This document shows positions 26,721-34,791 of a DNA stretch of 64,000 nt, piece after piece. Positions within the stretch are counted from its first letter, which is position 1. Each line of letters starts with the position of its first letter. The notes under the pieces were generated by a model. That model worked only from the letters and a program-made list of their open reading frames with translations, was not told where the DNA came from and made no database searches. Source of the stretch: an uncultured Candidatus Melainabacteria bacterium. GTDB lineage: Bacteria > Cyanobacteriota > Vampirovibrionia > Gastranaerophilales > Gastranaerophilaceae. A program made the position numbers and the translations under genes. The DNA lies in NCBI GenBank assembly GCA_947090755.1, contig CAMUPF010000005.1:28111-92110 (forward strand). The letters run 5' to 3'.

Positions 26721-28103
26721 ATGCGCAGAATTCTTGCCCTATGTCTTGTCCTTGTGTTGTCTTCAAACTATGTCCTTGCGGCAAAAGATTACACAAGACG
26801 CAATGAAGCGTATATGCGTGATGTTAAAAAACGTGACGCAAAAAGAGAATATAATAAGGCAAAAGAAGAAAGGCTTCCTTCCGGCAAAATGACTGTTGAG
26901 GAGTATGAACGCCTTGCAAAACACAAGAATCCTGAATCACCTGAAGATTTAAAGCCGATTGAAATTCCTTCAATTCCTGTGCCTTCGGAAATGAAGTATG
27001 TTCCGCAGCCTACATACAAAATCGTTCGCTATAACGACCCGCCCGGAAGTGTTGAATTATCTTTGAAAAAGAATTTTTATCGCGAAAAACAACAAAATTC
27101 TCAAGGTATAGTTTCACCGGATTTTACGCGGCTTGTTTACCCTGCGATTTATTATTCTCCCGACAGTGCTTCAACTTCAGCTGAACTTTTTGAAATCCCG
27201 CTTGATACAAAAGAAACGGAACTTGATAGAATCTTAAAGGCGCATACATCAAACAGAACGCAAAAGCCATTAATGGAAACAAGCAAGACTATTGATAATT
27301 TTGCGACCTTCAGAACCCTTACTCCTGTTGATTTTTCTGCGGACGGAACAAAACTTCTGGTTAAGCAAAAAACCGGTAATTCTTATGATGGAATCTGGGA
27401 AACAGATGTATTTATATATGATTTTGAAACAGGTGAAGCGCGAGAATTATTGGAAATTCGTGATGCAATTACGCATCATTGGACGACATATCGCGGGCTT
27501 CCTTTGTATGAAAAGCGCTGGGATATAGTACCGCTTGGTTTTTCAGTTGAAGATCCTGACAGGATAATTTGTACGGCTTACGCGTATACCGGTGAAAAGC
27601 CGGTGTTTTTAGGAGTTTGGAGTATTGATGTGAAGGGTGAGCAATCACGGCTCGTTTCATTTGAAAATATAGATATTGCAATCTCTGAAAACGGGTATAA
27701 AATTGTTAAATCCGGCGTGAAACCTTATACGATGGTAGAGCAGGAAGAAAAACAACTCAAAGCAATAGATAAAAAGAATAAAAAAGCACAGAAAAACGCT
27801 GAAAAAGAGTATTATAAACAGTGCAAAATTGATTATCACGAGGAGTTAAAGCGGATTGACGCGGAATATAAAGAAAATGTCAAAGAATACAATCGTCTTC
27901 AACGTTTTAAAGGCTCAACGACTTACGACGAAGCTGTGAACAGTTATAGAGATTCCAAAATTAAAGAACTGGAAAAAACAATACAGAAAGAAGAAAAAGC
28001 TATTAACAAACTGAATGCCCAAATCGAAGCAGCAGAAAGGAAACTACAACAATTTGGGCAAACAGAAGGCGAGGATTTAGAGCCTGCTACGTCGCAGGAA
28101 TAA
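26721..28103 (+). CDS. Exported protein with C-terminal coiled coil, unknown function
   Basis: A 460-aa protein with a signal peptide (MRRILALCLVLVLSSNYVLA). Residues about 25-75 are charged. The middle (about 100-340) contains repeats resembling propeller-like strands (PVDFSADGTKLLVKQKTGNS, DVFIYDFETGEARELLEIR), so it may be a degenerate beta-propeller similar in style to the product at 4678-6108. The last 110 residues form a Lys/Glu-rich coiled coil (KNKKAQKNAEKEYYKQ, IQKEEKAINKLNAQIEAAE). It directly follows the two-component pair and may be an operon member or a target. No known family. Confidence 0.6.
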   Translation: MRRILALCLVLVLSSNYVLAAKDYTRRNEAYMRDVKKRDAKREYNKAKEERLPSGKMTVEEYERLAKHKNPESPEDLKPIEIPSIPVPSEMKYVPQPTYKIVRYNDPPGSVELSLKKNFYREKQQNSQGIVSPDFTRLVYPAIYYSPDSASTSAELFEIPLDTKETELDRILKAHTSNRTQKPLMETSKTIDNFATFRTLTPVDFSADGTKLLVKQKTGNSYDGIWETDVFIYDFETGEARELLEIRDAITHHWTTYRGLPLYEKRWDIVPLGFSVEDPDRIICTAYAYTGEKPVFLGVWSIDVKGEQSRLVSFENIDIAISENGYKIVKSGVKPYTMVEQEEKQLKAIDKKNKKAQKNAEKEYYKQCKIDYHEELKRIDAEYKENVKEYNRLQRFKGSTTYDEAVNSYRDSKIKELEKTIQKEEKAINKLNAQIEAAERKLQQFGQTEGEDLEPATSQE

Positions 28104-28281
28104 ATTTCGCGAAGATGAGAAGAATTGCACTGATACCAATCAGGATGTAGATGATTTTAGCCAGTGGTGACATCTCTCCGAAGAGCTTTTCAACAAGGTC
28201 GGTACGGAACAACCCTACAAGCCCCCAGTTCAGCGCTCCGATTAACACAAGGATTTCTGCTATTTTTAAAAGTACGTTCAT
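28087..28281 (-). CDS. DUF378 family small membrane protein
   Basis: A 64-aa protein with two membrane helices (about 5-25 and 40-60). The conserved motif ALNWGLVGLF and the segment LFGEMSPLAKIIYILIG identify the DUF378 (YuzA-like) family, whose function is unknown. The ATG at 28281 is chosen because GGAGGC stands in front of it; the frame is open further upstream, but that part derives from a palindromic repeat. The end overlaps the convergent exported-protein gene by 17 bases. Confidence 0.85.
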   Translation of the reverse strand: MNVLLKIAEILVLIGALNWGLVGLFRTDLVEKLFGEMSPLAKIIYILIGISAILLIFAKFIPAT

Positions 28282-28300
28282 AATGCCTCCTTTTACTACA

Positions 28301-28338
28301 TTAGACAGCGCAGCCGCTATGGCGTAGTACTGCTTTTC
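28301..28338. repeat. Dispersed palindromic repeat, family A copy 2 (inverted)
   Basis: TTAGACAGCGCAGCCGC to AGTACTGCTTTT is the reverse complement of the ends seen at 14944-15011 and 61882-61946, with a shorter centre. It lies between the DUF378 gene and tRNA-Leu. Confidence 0.6.
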
Positions 28339-28448
28339 AAATTTATTATGAGGCATATATTACCCGTTTTCATTAGAGGAAAGTAGTATTTTTTAAAACT
28401 TATTGACAATAAAGTGTGTTTATCATAGGATGAACTTACGGAATATAA

Positions 28449-28534
28449 GCTCTAGTGGCGGAATCGGTAGACGCGTTGGACTTAAAATCCAATCGGGAGC
28501 AATCTCGGTGCCAGTTCAAGTCTGGCCTGGAGCA
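28449..28534 (+). tRNA. tRNA-Leu(UAA), no intron
   Basis: An 86-base class II tRNA. The acceptor arms GCTCTAG and CTGGAGC pair over 7 bp, and the discriminator is A at 28534. The anticodon stem-loop TTGGA-CTTAAAA-TCCAA gives anticodon UAA. A long variable arm follows (CGGGAGCAATCTCG), then the T arm with TTCAAGT. The 3' CCA is not encoded. The anticodon loop is uninterrupted, so the group I intron of many cyanobacterial tRNA-Leu(UAA) genes is absent. Confidence 0.96.
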
Positions 28535-28541
28535 ATTTTTA

Positions 28542-28569
28542 AAAGACTCACTCACGTGGGTCTTTTTGT
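28542..28569 (+). terminator. Terminator of tRNA-Leu
   Basis: AGACTCAC and GTGGGTCT form an 8-bp stem (one G-T pair) around TCAC, followed by TTTTTGTTT. It lies 8 bases after the tRNA. Confidence 0.8.
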
Positions 28570-28589
28570 TTAGATTCGTTAATATTCAC

Positions 28590-28618
28590 TTGACTCTGTA
28601 TGAACCTTTTTGGATAAT
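28590..28618 (+). promoter_or_regulatory. Promoter of the pyr operon
   Basis: TTGACT (28590-28595), a 17-base spacer and GATAAT (28613-28618). Transcription would start near 28625, about 10 bases before the leader peptide ATG. Confidence 0.75.
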
Positions 28619-28634
28619 ATAATAAAGGGGAAAT

Positions 28635-28682
28635 ATGAAACGAACAAATTTAGTATATTTTCATATAACTACAAAGTTTTAA
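28635..28682 (+). CDS. Leader peptide of the pyr operon (15 aa)
   Basis: The reading frame MKRTNLVYFHITTKF has a ribosome site (AAAGGGG) 4-5 bases before its ATG. Its stop codon sits 9 bases before the 10-bp stem of an intrinsic terminator. The mRNA here is rich in U. The geometry is that of pyrimidine attenuation by coupled transcription and translation, as known for E. coli pyrBI and pyrE. Slow polymerase at low UTP lets the ribosome reach the stop codon and block the hairpin. That this peptide is made is an inference from the ribosome site and its spacing. Confidence 0.6.
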   Translation: MKRTNLVYFHITTKF

Positions 28683-28685
28683 CCG

Positions 28686-28721
28686 GAAAAAGGGGAAAGT
28701 ATTTTACTTTCCTCTTTTTTT
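28686..28721 (+). terminator. Attenuator hairpin before pyrK
   Basis: GGGGAAAGTA (28692-28701) pairs with TACTTTCCTC (28705-28714) around a 3-base loop, and is followed by TTTTTTT. This strong intrinsic terminator lies between the pyr promoter and the first structural gene, so full-length mRNA requires read-through. Confidence 0.85.
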
Positions 28722-28734
28722 ATAAGGGGTATTT

Positions 28735-29490
28735 ATGACAATTGAAAAAAACAAAAAGATGAATAAAGGGGAAGTTACGCTGATTGAACGTGTGGCTAAC
28801 GAAATGTTTTTGATAAAGATTAAGGTTGCTGCGGATTTTGAGCCCCGTGCGGGCCAGTTCGTTTCTATATTGTGTGACAATCATACAATGCGCAGACCGT
28901 TTAGTATAATGAATTTTCTGGATGGTGAAATTAGCATTTTATTCAAGAAAAAAGGCGACGGAACAGCTTATATTGCAAACCTTAATGTTGGAGATACCGT
29001 TGATTTCATCGGGCCAATGGGTAACGGGTTCCAATGCGTAAGTGAAAAAACACTTTGCGTCGGTGCAGGCGTTGGGGTTGCGCCTGTTTATTATCTGAAA
29101 AAGGTTCTGGGGGAAAATGCCCGACTAATTGCAGGGTTTCAAAACTCTAACGAGATTCCGGCATGCCTGCAAGATGAAATAGATTTTATTTCGACCGATG
29201 ACGGTTCATTCGGTGCGCACGGAAGTATTATAGATTACCTTGACGCGCAGATAAATGAATATAAGCCTGAAAGGATTTGTGTTTGTGGGCCGCATATAGT
29301 TTTAAAACTTGTTGCAGAAAAGGCAAAGGCGCATGGCATTCCTTGTGAAGTCGCTATGGAAAAAACGATGGCATGTTCAATCGGGGTTTGCAGAGGGTGC
29401 GTGGTGACGCTTAACCGCAGCGGAAAAATCGATAATGCATCTGTTTGCAAGGACGGGCCGGTATTTTTAGGGGAGGAAATTGTATGGTAG
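28735..29490 (+). CDS. pyrK: Dihydroorotate dehydrogenase B, electron transfer subunit (PyrK)
   Basis: A 251-aa flavoprotein that passes electrons from dihydroorotate oxidation to NAD. The FAD domain (about 10-105) has RRPFSIMNF. The NAD-binding part (about 105-215) has LCVGAGVGVAPVYYLKK. The C-terminal Cys cluster CSIGVCRGC plus a fourth Cys in ASVCKDGP binds [2Fe-2S]. It pairs with the class 1B PyrD encoded next, with which it overlaps by 7 bases. First structural gene of the UMP operon, placed behind the attenuator with an AAGGGG ribosome site. Confidence 0.95.
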   Translation: MTIEKNKKMNKGEVTLIERVANEMFLIKIKVAADFEPRAGQFVSILCDNHTMRRPFSIMNFLDGEISILFKKKGDGTAYIANLNVGDTVDFIGPMGNGFQCVSEKTLCVGAGVGVAPVYYLKKVLGENARLIAGFQNSNEIPACLQDEIDFISTDDGSFGAHGSIIDYLDAQINEYKPERICVCGPHIVLKLVAEKAKAHGIPCEVAMEKTMACSIGVCRGCVVTLNRSGKIDNASVCKDGPVFLGEEIVW

Positions 29491-30401
29491 ATTTATCAGT
29501 AAAAAGAGGCAAACTTCTCTTGAAAAACCCTATAATGACGGCGTCAGGAACATTTGGCTATGCGGATGAGTTTAATGATTTTATGGATGTGTCAAAGCTT
29601 GGCGCGGTAGTGACAAAGGCGATTTCGCTTGAACCCCGTTCGGGTAATTCGTGGAATCGGGTTATTGAAGTGACGTCGGGCATGATTAATTCAATCGGGC
29701 TTGAAAATGTCGGGATTGAGAAGTTTCTTTCTGACAAATTGCCGGTTTTGCGTGAAAAAAATATTGATTTTGTGATGAATCTTGCGGGTTCCGGCATGGA
29801 AGAATATGTAGAACTTGCAAAAATTTGCGAGGAGAATAAAATCGGTGCGGTTGAATTGAATGTGTCCTGTCCGAATGTTAAATCCGGCTGTTTGGAGTTT
29901 GGAACGGATGCGAAAGTTCTTGGTGAACTTGTTAAATCCGTGCGTGAAGTTTATAACGGCTGTTTGATTGTGAAATTGACGCCGAATGTTACACGTATTG
30001 AGGATATCGGGCTTGCGGCTCAGGAAAGCGGTGCGGATGCTGTTTCAGCGATTAATACACTTAAGGGTTTGGGAATGAAGTTATCGTTTAGAAACGGTAA
30101 ATTTTTGCGCGAACAGGTTATCGGCGGGTTTTCCGGCATGGCTGTGAAGCCGGTGGCGTTAGGGGTTGTGAATCGCCTTAAACAGGTTCTTGAAATCCCT
30201 GTTATCGGACTTGGCGGAATTGCTTCCATGCAGGATGTGTTGGAATTCTTGGCGGTCGGCGCAGAGGCTGTTCAGATTGGTACCGCAAATTTTACCACGC
30301 CTGACATATCTGAGCGGATTATCGGCGAATTGACCCTTTTTATGGAAGAAAACGGATTCGCGACATTAGATGACTTGAAAGAAAGACTACGAGGTGAATA
30401 A
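29484..30401 (+). CDS. pyrD: Dihydroorotate dehydrogenase B (NAD+), catalytic subunit
   Basis: A 305-aa FMN TIM-barrel enzyme that oxidises dihydroorotate to orotate. MTASGTFGYADEF near the N-terminus, LNVSCPNVKSG with the class 1 active-site Cys, and the FMN phosphate site IGLGGIASMQDVLEFLAVGA are all present. The Cys base and the neighbouring pyrK make it class 1B. The start at 29484 is chosen because a strong GGGGAGG lies upstream and the ATG overlaps the pyrK stop (ATGGTAG). The longer open frame from 29445 would add residues encoded inside pyrK. Second gene of the UMP operon. Confidence 0.95.
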   Translation: MVDLSVKRGKLLLKNPIMTASGTFGYADEFNDFMDVSKLGAVVTKAISLEPRSGNSWNRVIEVTSGMINSIGLENVGIEKFLSDKLPVLREKNIDFVMNLAGSGMEEYVELAKICEENKIGAVELNVSCPNVKSGCLEFGTDAKVLGELVKSVREVYNGCLIVKLTPNVTRIEDIGLAAQESGADAVSAINTLKGLGMKLSFRNGKFLREQVIGGFSGMAVKPVALGVVNRLKQVLEIPVIGLGGIASMQDVLEFLAVGAEAVQIGTANFTTPDISERIIGELTLFMEENGFATLDDLKERLRGE

Positions 30402-30403
30402 TT

Positions 30404-30979
30404 ATGAGTAATGAAGTTTTGGAATTGTTGGAATCAGCGGAAGGCGTTTTGCACGGGCATTTTTGTCTGACATCGGGTTTGCATTCTGATATTTATTTTC
30501 AGTGTGCAAAATTGTATCAGTATCCGCAAACAGTTGAAAAAATTGCCAAAAGAATAGCAGAACAGCTTAAAGATGTGGAATTTGATACTGTTGTTGCACC
30601 TGCAATCGGCGCTGTAATCATAGGTTATGAAACCGCTAAACAAACAGGCAAAAGAAATCTTTTTGTTGAAAGAAAAGACGGAGTAATGCAGTTACGCCGC
30701 GGGTATACTCTTAAAAAAGGTGAAAGAGTAGTGATTATGGAGGACGTAATTACGACCGCTAAGACTATTCACGAAACCATCGACGCCTTGAAAGAGTTTG
30801 AAGTTGAAATCGCGGCAGTTGGCTGTATTGTTGACAGAACTTGCGGGAAAACCGGTTTAAATATTAAATCTTTACTTCAAATTGAGCCGGTAACGTACGA
30901 ACCGGACAACTGTCCGTTATGTAAAGCGGGTTTGCCGCTTGTAAAACCGGGAAGCAGAACAACAGTAATCGCGGGGTAG
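30404..30979 (+). CDS. pyrE: Orotate phosphoribosyltransferase
   Basis: A 191-aa enzyme that joins orotate to PRPP giving OMP. The N-terminal part has HFCLTSGLHSDIYFQCAKL, typical of the short OPRT group. The PRPP-binding strand-loop reads VVIMEDVITTAKTIHE. The usual Gly after TT is replaced by Ala (TTAKT rather than TTGGS), a small oddity. The C-terminus CPLCKAGLPLVKPGSR is characteristic of this OPRT group. It lies 2 bases after pyrD in the UMP operon. Confidence 0.94.
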   Translation: MSNEVLELLESAEGVLHGHFCLTSGLHSDIYFQCAKLYQYPQTVEKIAKRIAEQLKDVEFDTVVAPAIGAVIIGYETAKQTGKRNLFVERKDGVMQLRRGYTLKKGERVVIMEDVITTAKTIHETIDALKEFEVEIAAVGCIVDRTCGKTGLNIKSLLQIEPVTYEPDNCPLCKAGLPLVKPGSRTTVIAG

Positions 30980-30982
30980 ATT

Positions 30983-31888
30983 ATGAAACATTTAATTGAT
31001 ATTAAAAGTCTTGATAAATCAGAAATCGCGCAAATCGTTTCGTTAGCGCGTACATTCAAACTGAAAAAACGTCAGCCTTCCGTTGGCGGTTCAACAGCTT
31101 GCTTGATGTTCTTTGAAAATTCAACAAGAACGAAAATATCATTTGATCTTGCAGCACAGAAGCTTGGCATGAATGTAATCCATTTTGACGGAGGAACATC
31201 ATCTTTGTCAAAAGGCGAAACGCTTAAAGACACTCTTGAAAATCTTGCGGCAATCGGGGTTGATAATCTTATTGTAAGAACTACGGAGGATGATTTTATC
31301 CAGCGTTGTATGAGTGAAATTAAAGTTCCGCTTTCTTATGTGAACGCAGGTTCAGGAACTACTGCGCATCCGACGCAGGCGTTGCTGGATTTTCTTACTA
31401 TGCTTGAAAAATTGGCAACTGTTAAAGGGAAGAAAATCTGTATTGTCGGAGATATCGCGCATTCCCGTGTCGCACGTTCAAATATCGAACTACTGACCAG
31501 ATATCAGGCTAATGTTCACGTTGTCGCACCTGAATATTTCATGCCGGAAGACAAACGTGATGATGTAACTTATCACACAAATCTTGCCGACGGTATCAAA
31601 GATGCAAGTGTTGTAATGGCTTTACGTATTCAGAAAGAGCGTTTTGATAACCTTGAAGGCTACGATATTAACGATTATATCCGCCATTATCGTTTGCATT
31701 CAAAATTGATTGCAGAATACTGCCAGTATGCACTGATTATGCATCCGGGGCCGGTTAATAGAGATGTGGAAATAACATCAGAACTACTTGACAGCAAAAA
31801 AGGTCAAACGATTCTTGAACAGGCACAAAACGGAACTTACGTAAGAATGGCCGTTCTTGAAATGTTAAACGCTAAGGGGGCAAATTGA
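30983..31888 (+). CDS. pyrB: Aspartate carbamoyltransferase catalytic subunit
   Basis: A 301-aa enzyme forming carbamoyl-aspartate from carbamoyl phosphate and aspartate. The carbamoyl-phosphate loop is FFENSTRTKISFD (STRTK in place of the usual STRTR). SSLSKGETLKDT, HPTQALLDFLTM and MHPGPVNRDVEI mark the rest of the active site. No regulatory PyrI gene is present in the operon, so feedback by nucleotides through PyrI is not expected. It starts 3 bases after pyrE and its stop overlaps the TTG of pyrC. Confidence 0.96.
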   Translation: MKHLIDIKSLDKSEIAQIVSLARTFKLKKRQPSVGGSTACLMFFENSTRTKISFDLAAQKLGMNVIHFDGGTSSLSKGETLKDTLENLAAIGVDNLIVRTTEDDFIQRCMSEIKVPLSYVNAGSGTTAHPTQALLDFLTMLEKLATVKGKKICIVGDIAHSRVARSNIELLTRYQANVHVVAPEYFMPEDKRDDVTYHTNLADGIKDASVVMALRIQKERFDNLEGYDINDYIRHYRLHSKLIAEYCQYALIMHPGPVNRDVEITSELLDSKKGQTILEQAQNGTYVRMAVLEMLNAKGAN

Positions 31889-32931
31889 TATTCGACTTGC
31901 AAGGTAATAAGTTAATAACAAACGGATTTGTCGAACTTCACTGTCATTTGCGTGAACCGGGTTTTGAGTACAAAGAAGATATTGAATCCGGCATCGCGGC
32001 GGCAAAAGCGGGTGGTTACGGGATTATTTGTCCTATGCCGAATACAAAGCCTGTTTGTGATAACCTTGAAACTTTGCGATATATCAAAACGCGCGCAAAT
32101 GAAGTCGGCGGCGTGAAAGTTCTTCCGGTATGTGCAATGACGAAAGGCTTGAATAGTGACGAACTTGTGGATTTTGAGGCTTTGCGTAGTGCGGGGGCAA
32201 TTGCGTTTTCTAACGACGGCAGGCCGGTTGAGAATATGGAAACCTTTAAGCGGATTTTGCAGGAGGGCAAGCGGCTTGGCTTAGTGATGATGTCGCATGC
32301 GGAAAATACGGCGTTTTCACCGTTTGATAACCGTTCTGAGTACACCGCGGTTGAGCGCGAATTGAAGGTGGTTGAAGAAGTTGGCGGACAGCTGCATTTT
32401 TGCCATATTTCGACAAAAGAGTCGCTTGAACTTATACGCGCGGCTAAGAAAAAAGGCTTGAATGTAACCTGCGAAACTGCTCCGCACTATTTTACTTTAT
32501 GTGGACGGCATGATGAGGCGCGGTTTAAGATGAATCCGCCTTTGCGCAGTGAAGATGACGGGCTTGCAGTGGTTGAAGCGTTAAAAGACGGAACAATTGA
32601 CGCTATTGCGACAGACCACGCGCCGCATTCAATTGAAGAAAAGACAAAGTCGTTTGATGAAGCACCGTTCGGAATCGTAGGTTTTGAAACCGCGTTTGCG
32701 CTCGGCTATACAAATTTGGTTCGCACAGGTCATCTGTCGCTTGAACAGCTTTTAGAGAAAATGATAGACAATCCTGCGCGCATAATAGGTGTGGAGCCGT
32801 TTGGCCGCGTGGAAATAGATTTAGATAAAGAATGGGGTGTGAAAGCCTCCGAATTTAAAACAAAGGCGAAAATTTCGCCGTTTGAGGGGATGAAACTATA
32901 CGGAAAAATTATTAGGAGTCAATATGTTTAA
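31885..32931 (+). CDS. pyrC: Dihydroorotase, short N-terminus
   Basis: A 348-aa metal-dependent amidohydrolase that cyclises carbamoyl-aspartate to dihydroorotate. The metal ligands are visible: HCHLREPG (HxH), MSHAE, CHISTKES and ATDHAPH. It is of type I, but those enzymes are usually about 425 aa. Here the HxH lies only about 20 residues from the start, so most of the N-terminal beta-sandwich half is missing. Upstream extension is blocked, since the TTG start overlaps the pyrB stop (TTGA). The region is well conserved otherwise, so a working short form is likely. Fifth gene of the UMP operon. Confidence 0.9.
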   Translation: MIFDLQGNKLITNGFVELHCHLREPGFEYKEDIESGIAAAKAGGYGIICPMPNTKPVCDNLETLRYIKTRANEVGGVKVLPVCAMTKGLNSDELVDFEALRSAGAIAFSNDGRPVENMETFKRILQEGKRLGLVMMSHAENTAFSPFDNRSEYTAVERELKVVEEVGGQLHFCHISTKESLELIRAAKKKGLNVTCETAPHYFTLCGRHDEARFKMNPPLRSEDDGLAVVEALKDGTIDAIATDHAPHSIEEKTKSFDEAPFGIVGFETAFALGYTNLVRTGHLSLEQLLEKMIDNPARIIGVEPFGRVEIDLDKEWGVKASEFKTKAKISPFEGMKLYGKIIRSQYV

Positions 32932-33661
32932 AATTAATCCAAAAATTAAAGAAAAAATCGTTTTAGCACTTGATGTTGATACGGTCGAAGAGGCAAAGAA
33001 GCTTATAACAGAGTTGAAAGACTATGTGGGCGTTTTCAAAGTCGGGCTTCAATTCTACACAGCAAACGGCGGGGAAGTTTTTGAGTTTATGAAAGAAATC
33101 GGCGCGGAGTTTTTCTTTGATGTCAAGTTGATGGATATTCCGAATACTGTTAAAAAGGCGTCAGAGAATATAATTAAATCCGGCGCAACTTTTTACAATC
33201 TTCACGCCCTCGGCGGAAGCGAAATGATGAGGCAATCAGCACTGGGAGCGCGCGAAATGGCTCAGAAACTCGGTGTTAAAGAGCCGACGATCTTGGCGGT
33301 TACGGTTTTGACAAGTATCAGTGATGAAATTTTGTCGGAGGAATTGAAGATTAACCAAACAGCCTTGCAATACGTTGAAACCCTTGCAAAACTTGCAAAA
33401 GAAAGCGGGCTTACAGGTGTTGTCGCATCAGTTTTTGAAGCAAGAAGAATTAAAGAGGTTTGCGGCGCAGATTTTAAAGTTCTCTGTCCGGGGATTCGCC
33501 CTGAATGGTCAGTGAAAGGCGACCAAAAACGTCTTGCGACTCCTGCCTTTGCGGTAAAAGAAGGCGCGGATTACCTTGTTATAGGCCGTGCTGTCACAGC
33601 CGCTGAAAACAAACTCGAAGCTATGCAAAAAATTTATGAAGAAATAGAAAGTGTATTATAA
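32924..33661 (+). CDS. pyrF: Orotidine 5'-phosphate decarboxylase
   Basis: A 245-aa TIM-barrel enzyme that decarboxylates OMP to UMP, the last step of the pathway. The N-terminal LALDVD and the catalytic FFFDVKLMDIPNTV (Asp-Lys-x-x-Asp) are intact. The C-terminal GIRPEWSVKGDQKRLATPA and YLVIGRAVT form the phosphate site. It overlaps pyrC by 8 bases, with an AGGAG ribosome site, and shares one base with the carA start (TAATG). Confidence 0.96.
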   Translation: MFKINPKIKEKIVLALDVDTVEEAKKLITELKDYVGVFKVGLQFYTANGGEVFEFMKEIGAEFFFDVKLMDIPNTVKKASENIIKSGATFYNLHALGGSEMMRQSALGAREMAQKLGVKEPTILAVTVLTSISDEILSEELKINQTALQYVETLAKLAKESGLTGVVASVFEARRIKEVCGADFKVLCPGIRPEWSVKGDQKRLATPAFAVKEGADYLVIGRAVTAAENKLEAMQKIYEEIESVL

Positions 33662-34791
33662 TGGCGAAATTATTATTATCTAACGGTGAAGTTTTTGAGG
33701 GAAAGTCAATCGGCTATGAAGGCACGGCGTTTGGCGAAATCTGTTTTAACACCTCAATGGCCGGATATCAGGAAATCCTGACAGACCCTTCTTATGCAGA
33801 GCAGGTAATCGTTATGACTTACCCTGAAATAGGCAACTACGGGATTAACAAAGACGATTTTGAAAGTTCAAAGGTTCACGCAACAGGCTTTGTTATCAAG
33901 AATTTTTGTGAAAAAGAAAGTCACTATCTTTCATCTGTCAAACTTGATGAATACTTAAAACAGAAAAAAGTCGTTGCAATTGAGGGCGTTGACACAAGGC
34001 GGCTGACAACGATTATCCGCGAAACCGGTGCTATGAATTGCGTCATAACCTCTGGCGAATTAACCGATGAACACCGTGAGGGGCTTAAAAATTATTCGAT
34101 GGATAAAAATATCGCAGAAATAGTTTCGCGAAAATCCAAAGAGGTTATCAAAAGTAAAGCGGAAAACAGAAAAATCAGAATTGCCGTAATCGATTGCGGC
34201 ATTAAAAAGAGTATTCTCGACAATTTGATTAAACAGGGATGTACGCTTACGATTTATCCGTCTGACGTCAGTGCAAAAGAGATTTTGAAAGAAAAATTTA
34301 ACGCGGTTTTAATTTCAAACGGCCCCGGTGATCCGGCAGATGCTCTGAAAACCATTGAAACAACAAAAGAATTAATCGGCAAAATCCCTGTTTATGGGAT
34401 TTGTCTCGGGTACCAGATTTTGAGCATTGCGCTGGGCGGTAAAACCTACAAACTCAAATACGGCCACCGTGGCGGTAATCACCCTGTTATTAATAAACAG
34501 ACAAACAAAGTTTTTATGACGTCGCAAAATCACGGTTATGCGGTTGACGTTGAAACATTGCCTGAAAACGCTTATGCAACTTACGTAAACCTTAACGACA
34601 GAACGCTTGAAGGCTTTGCATGTCCGGAACTTCAAATTGAAGCGGTTCAGTTTCACCCTGAAGCCGCTCCGGGGCCGGACGATGCGTGTCCAATTTTTGA
34701 CGAATGGGTCGCGCAGATTAAACAGGACAGGCATGATAAAAAATTCTTCGGAATCTTAGGAAAATTAGGAGGCAAAAATGCCAAGAAATAA
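33661..34791 (+). CDS. carA: Carbamoyl-phosphate synthase small (glutaminase) subunit
   Basis: A 376-aa subunit that hydrolyses glutamine and channels ammonia to CarB. The N-terminal CPSase domain (LLLSNGEVFEGKSIGYEG, GYQEILTDPSY) precedes a class I glutamine amidotransferase. The nucleophile is Cys248 in YGICLGYQIL, and the His-Glu pair is in VQFHPEAAPGP. It overlaps both neighbours (1 base with pyrF, 14 bases with carB), indicating tight translational coupling and equal subunit supply. Seventh gene of the UMP operon; the same enzyme also serves arginine synthesis in many bacteria. Confidence 0.97.
   Translation: MAKLLLSNGEVFEGKSIGYEGTAFGEICFNTSMAGYQEILTDPSYAEQVIVMTYPEIGNYGINKDDFESSKVHATGFVIKNFCEKESHYLSSVKLDEYLKQKKVVAIEGVDTRRLTTIIRETGAMNCVITSGELTDEHREGLKNYSMDKNIAEIVSRKSKEVIKSKAENRKIRIAVIDCGIKKSILDNLIKQGCTLTIYPSDVSAKEILKEKFNAVLISNGPGDPADALKTIETTKELIGKIPVYGICLGYQILSIALGGKTYKLKYGHRGGNHPVINKQTNKVFMTSQNHGYAVDVETLPENAYATYVNLNDRTLEGFACPELQIEAVQFHPEAAPGPDDACPIFDEWVAQIKQDRHDKKFFGILGKLGGKNAKK

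Noticed and set aside
28087..28356. An 89-aa version of the DUF378 protein
   Set aside because: The first 25 residues come from repeat DNA; the GGAGGC site and family start point to ATG 28281.
29445..29483. Longer N-terminus of PyrD
   Set aside because: It would be coded inside pyrK without its own ribosome site; ATG 29484 has GGGGAGG.
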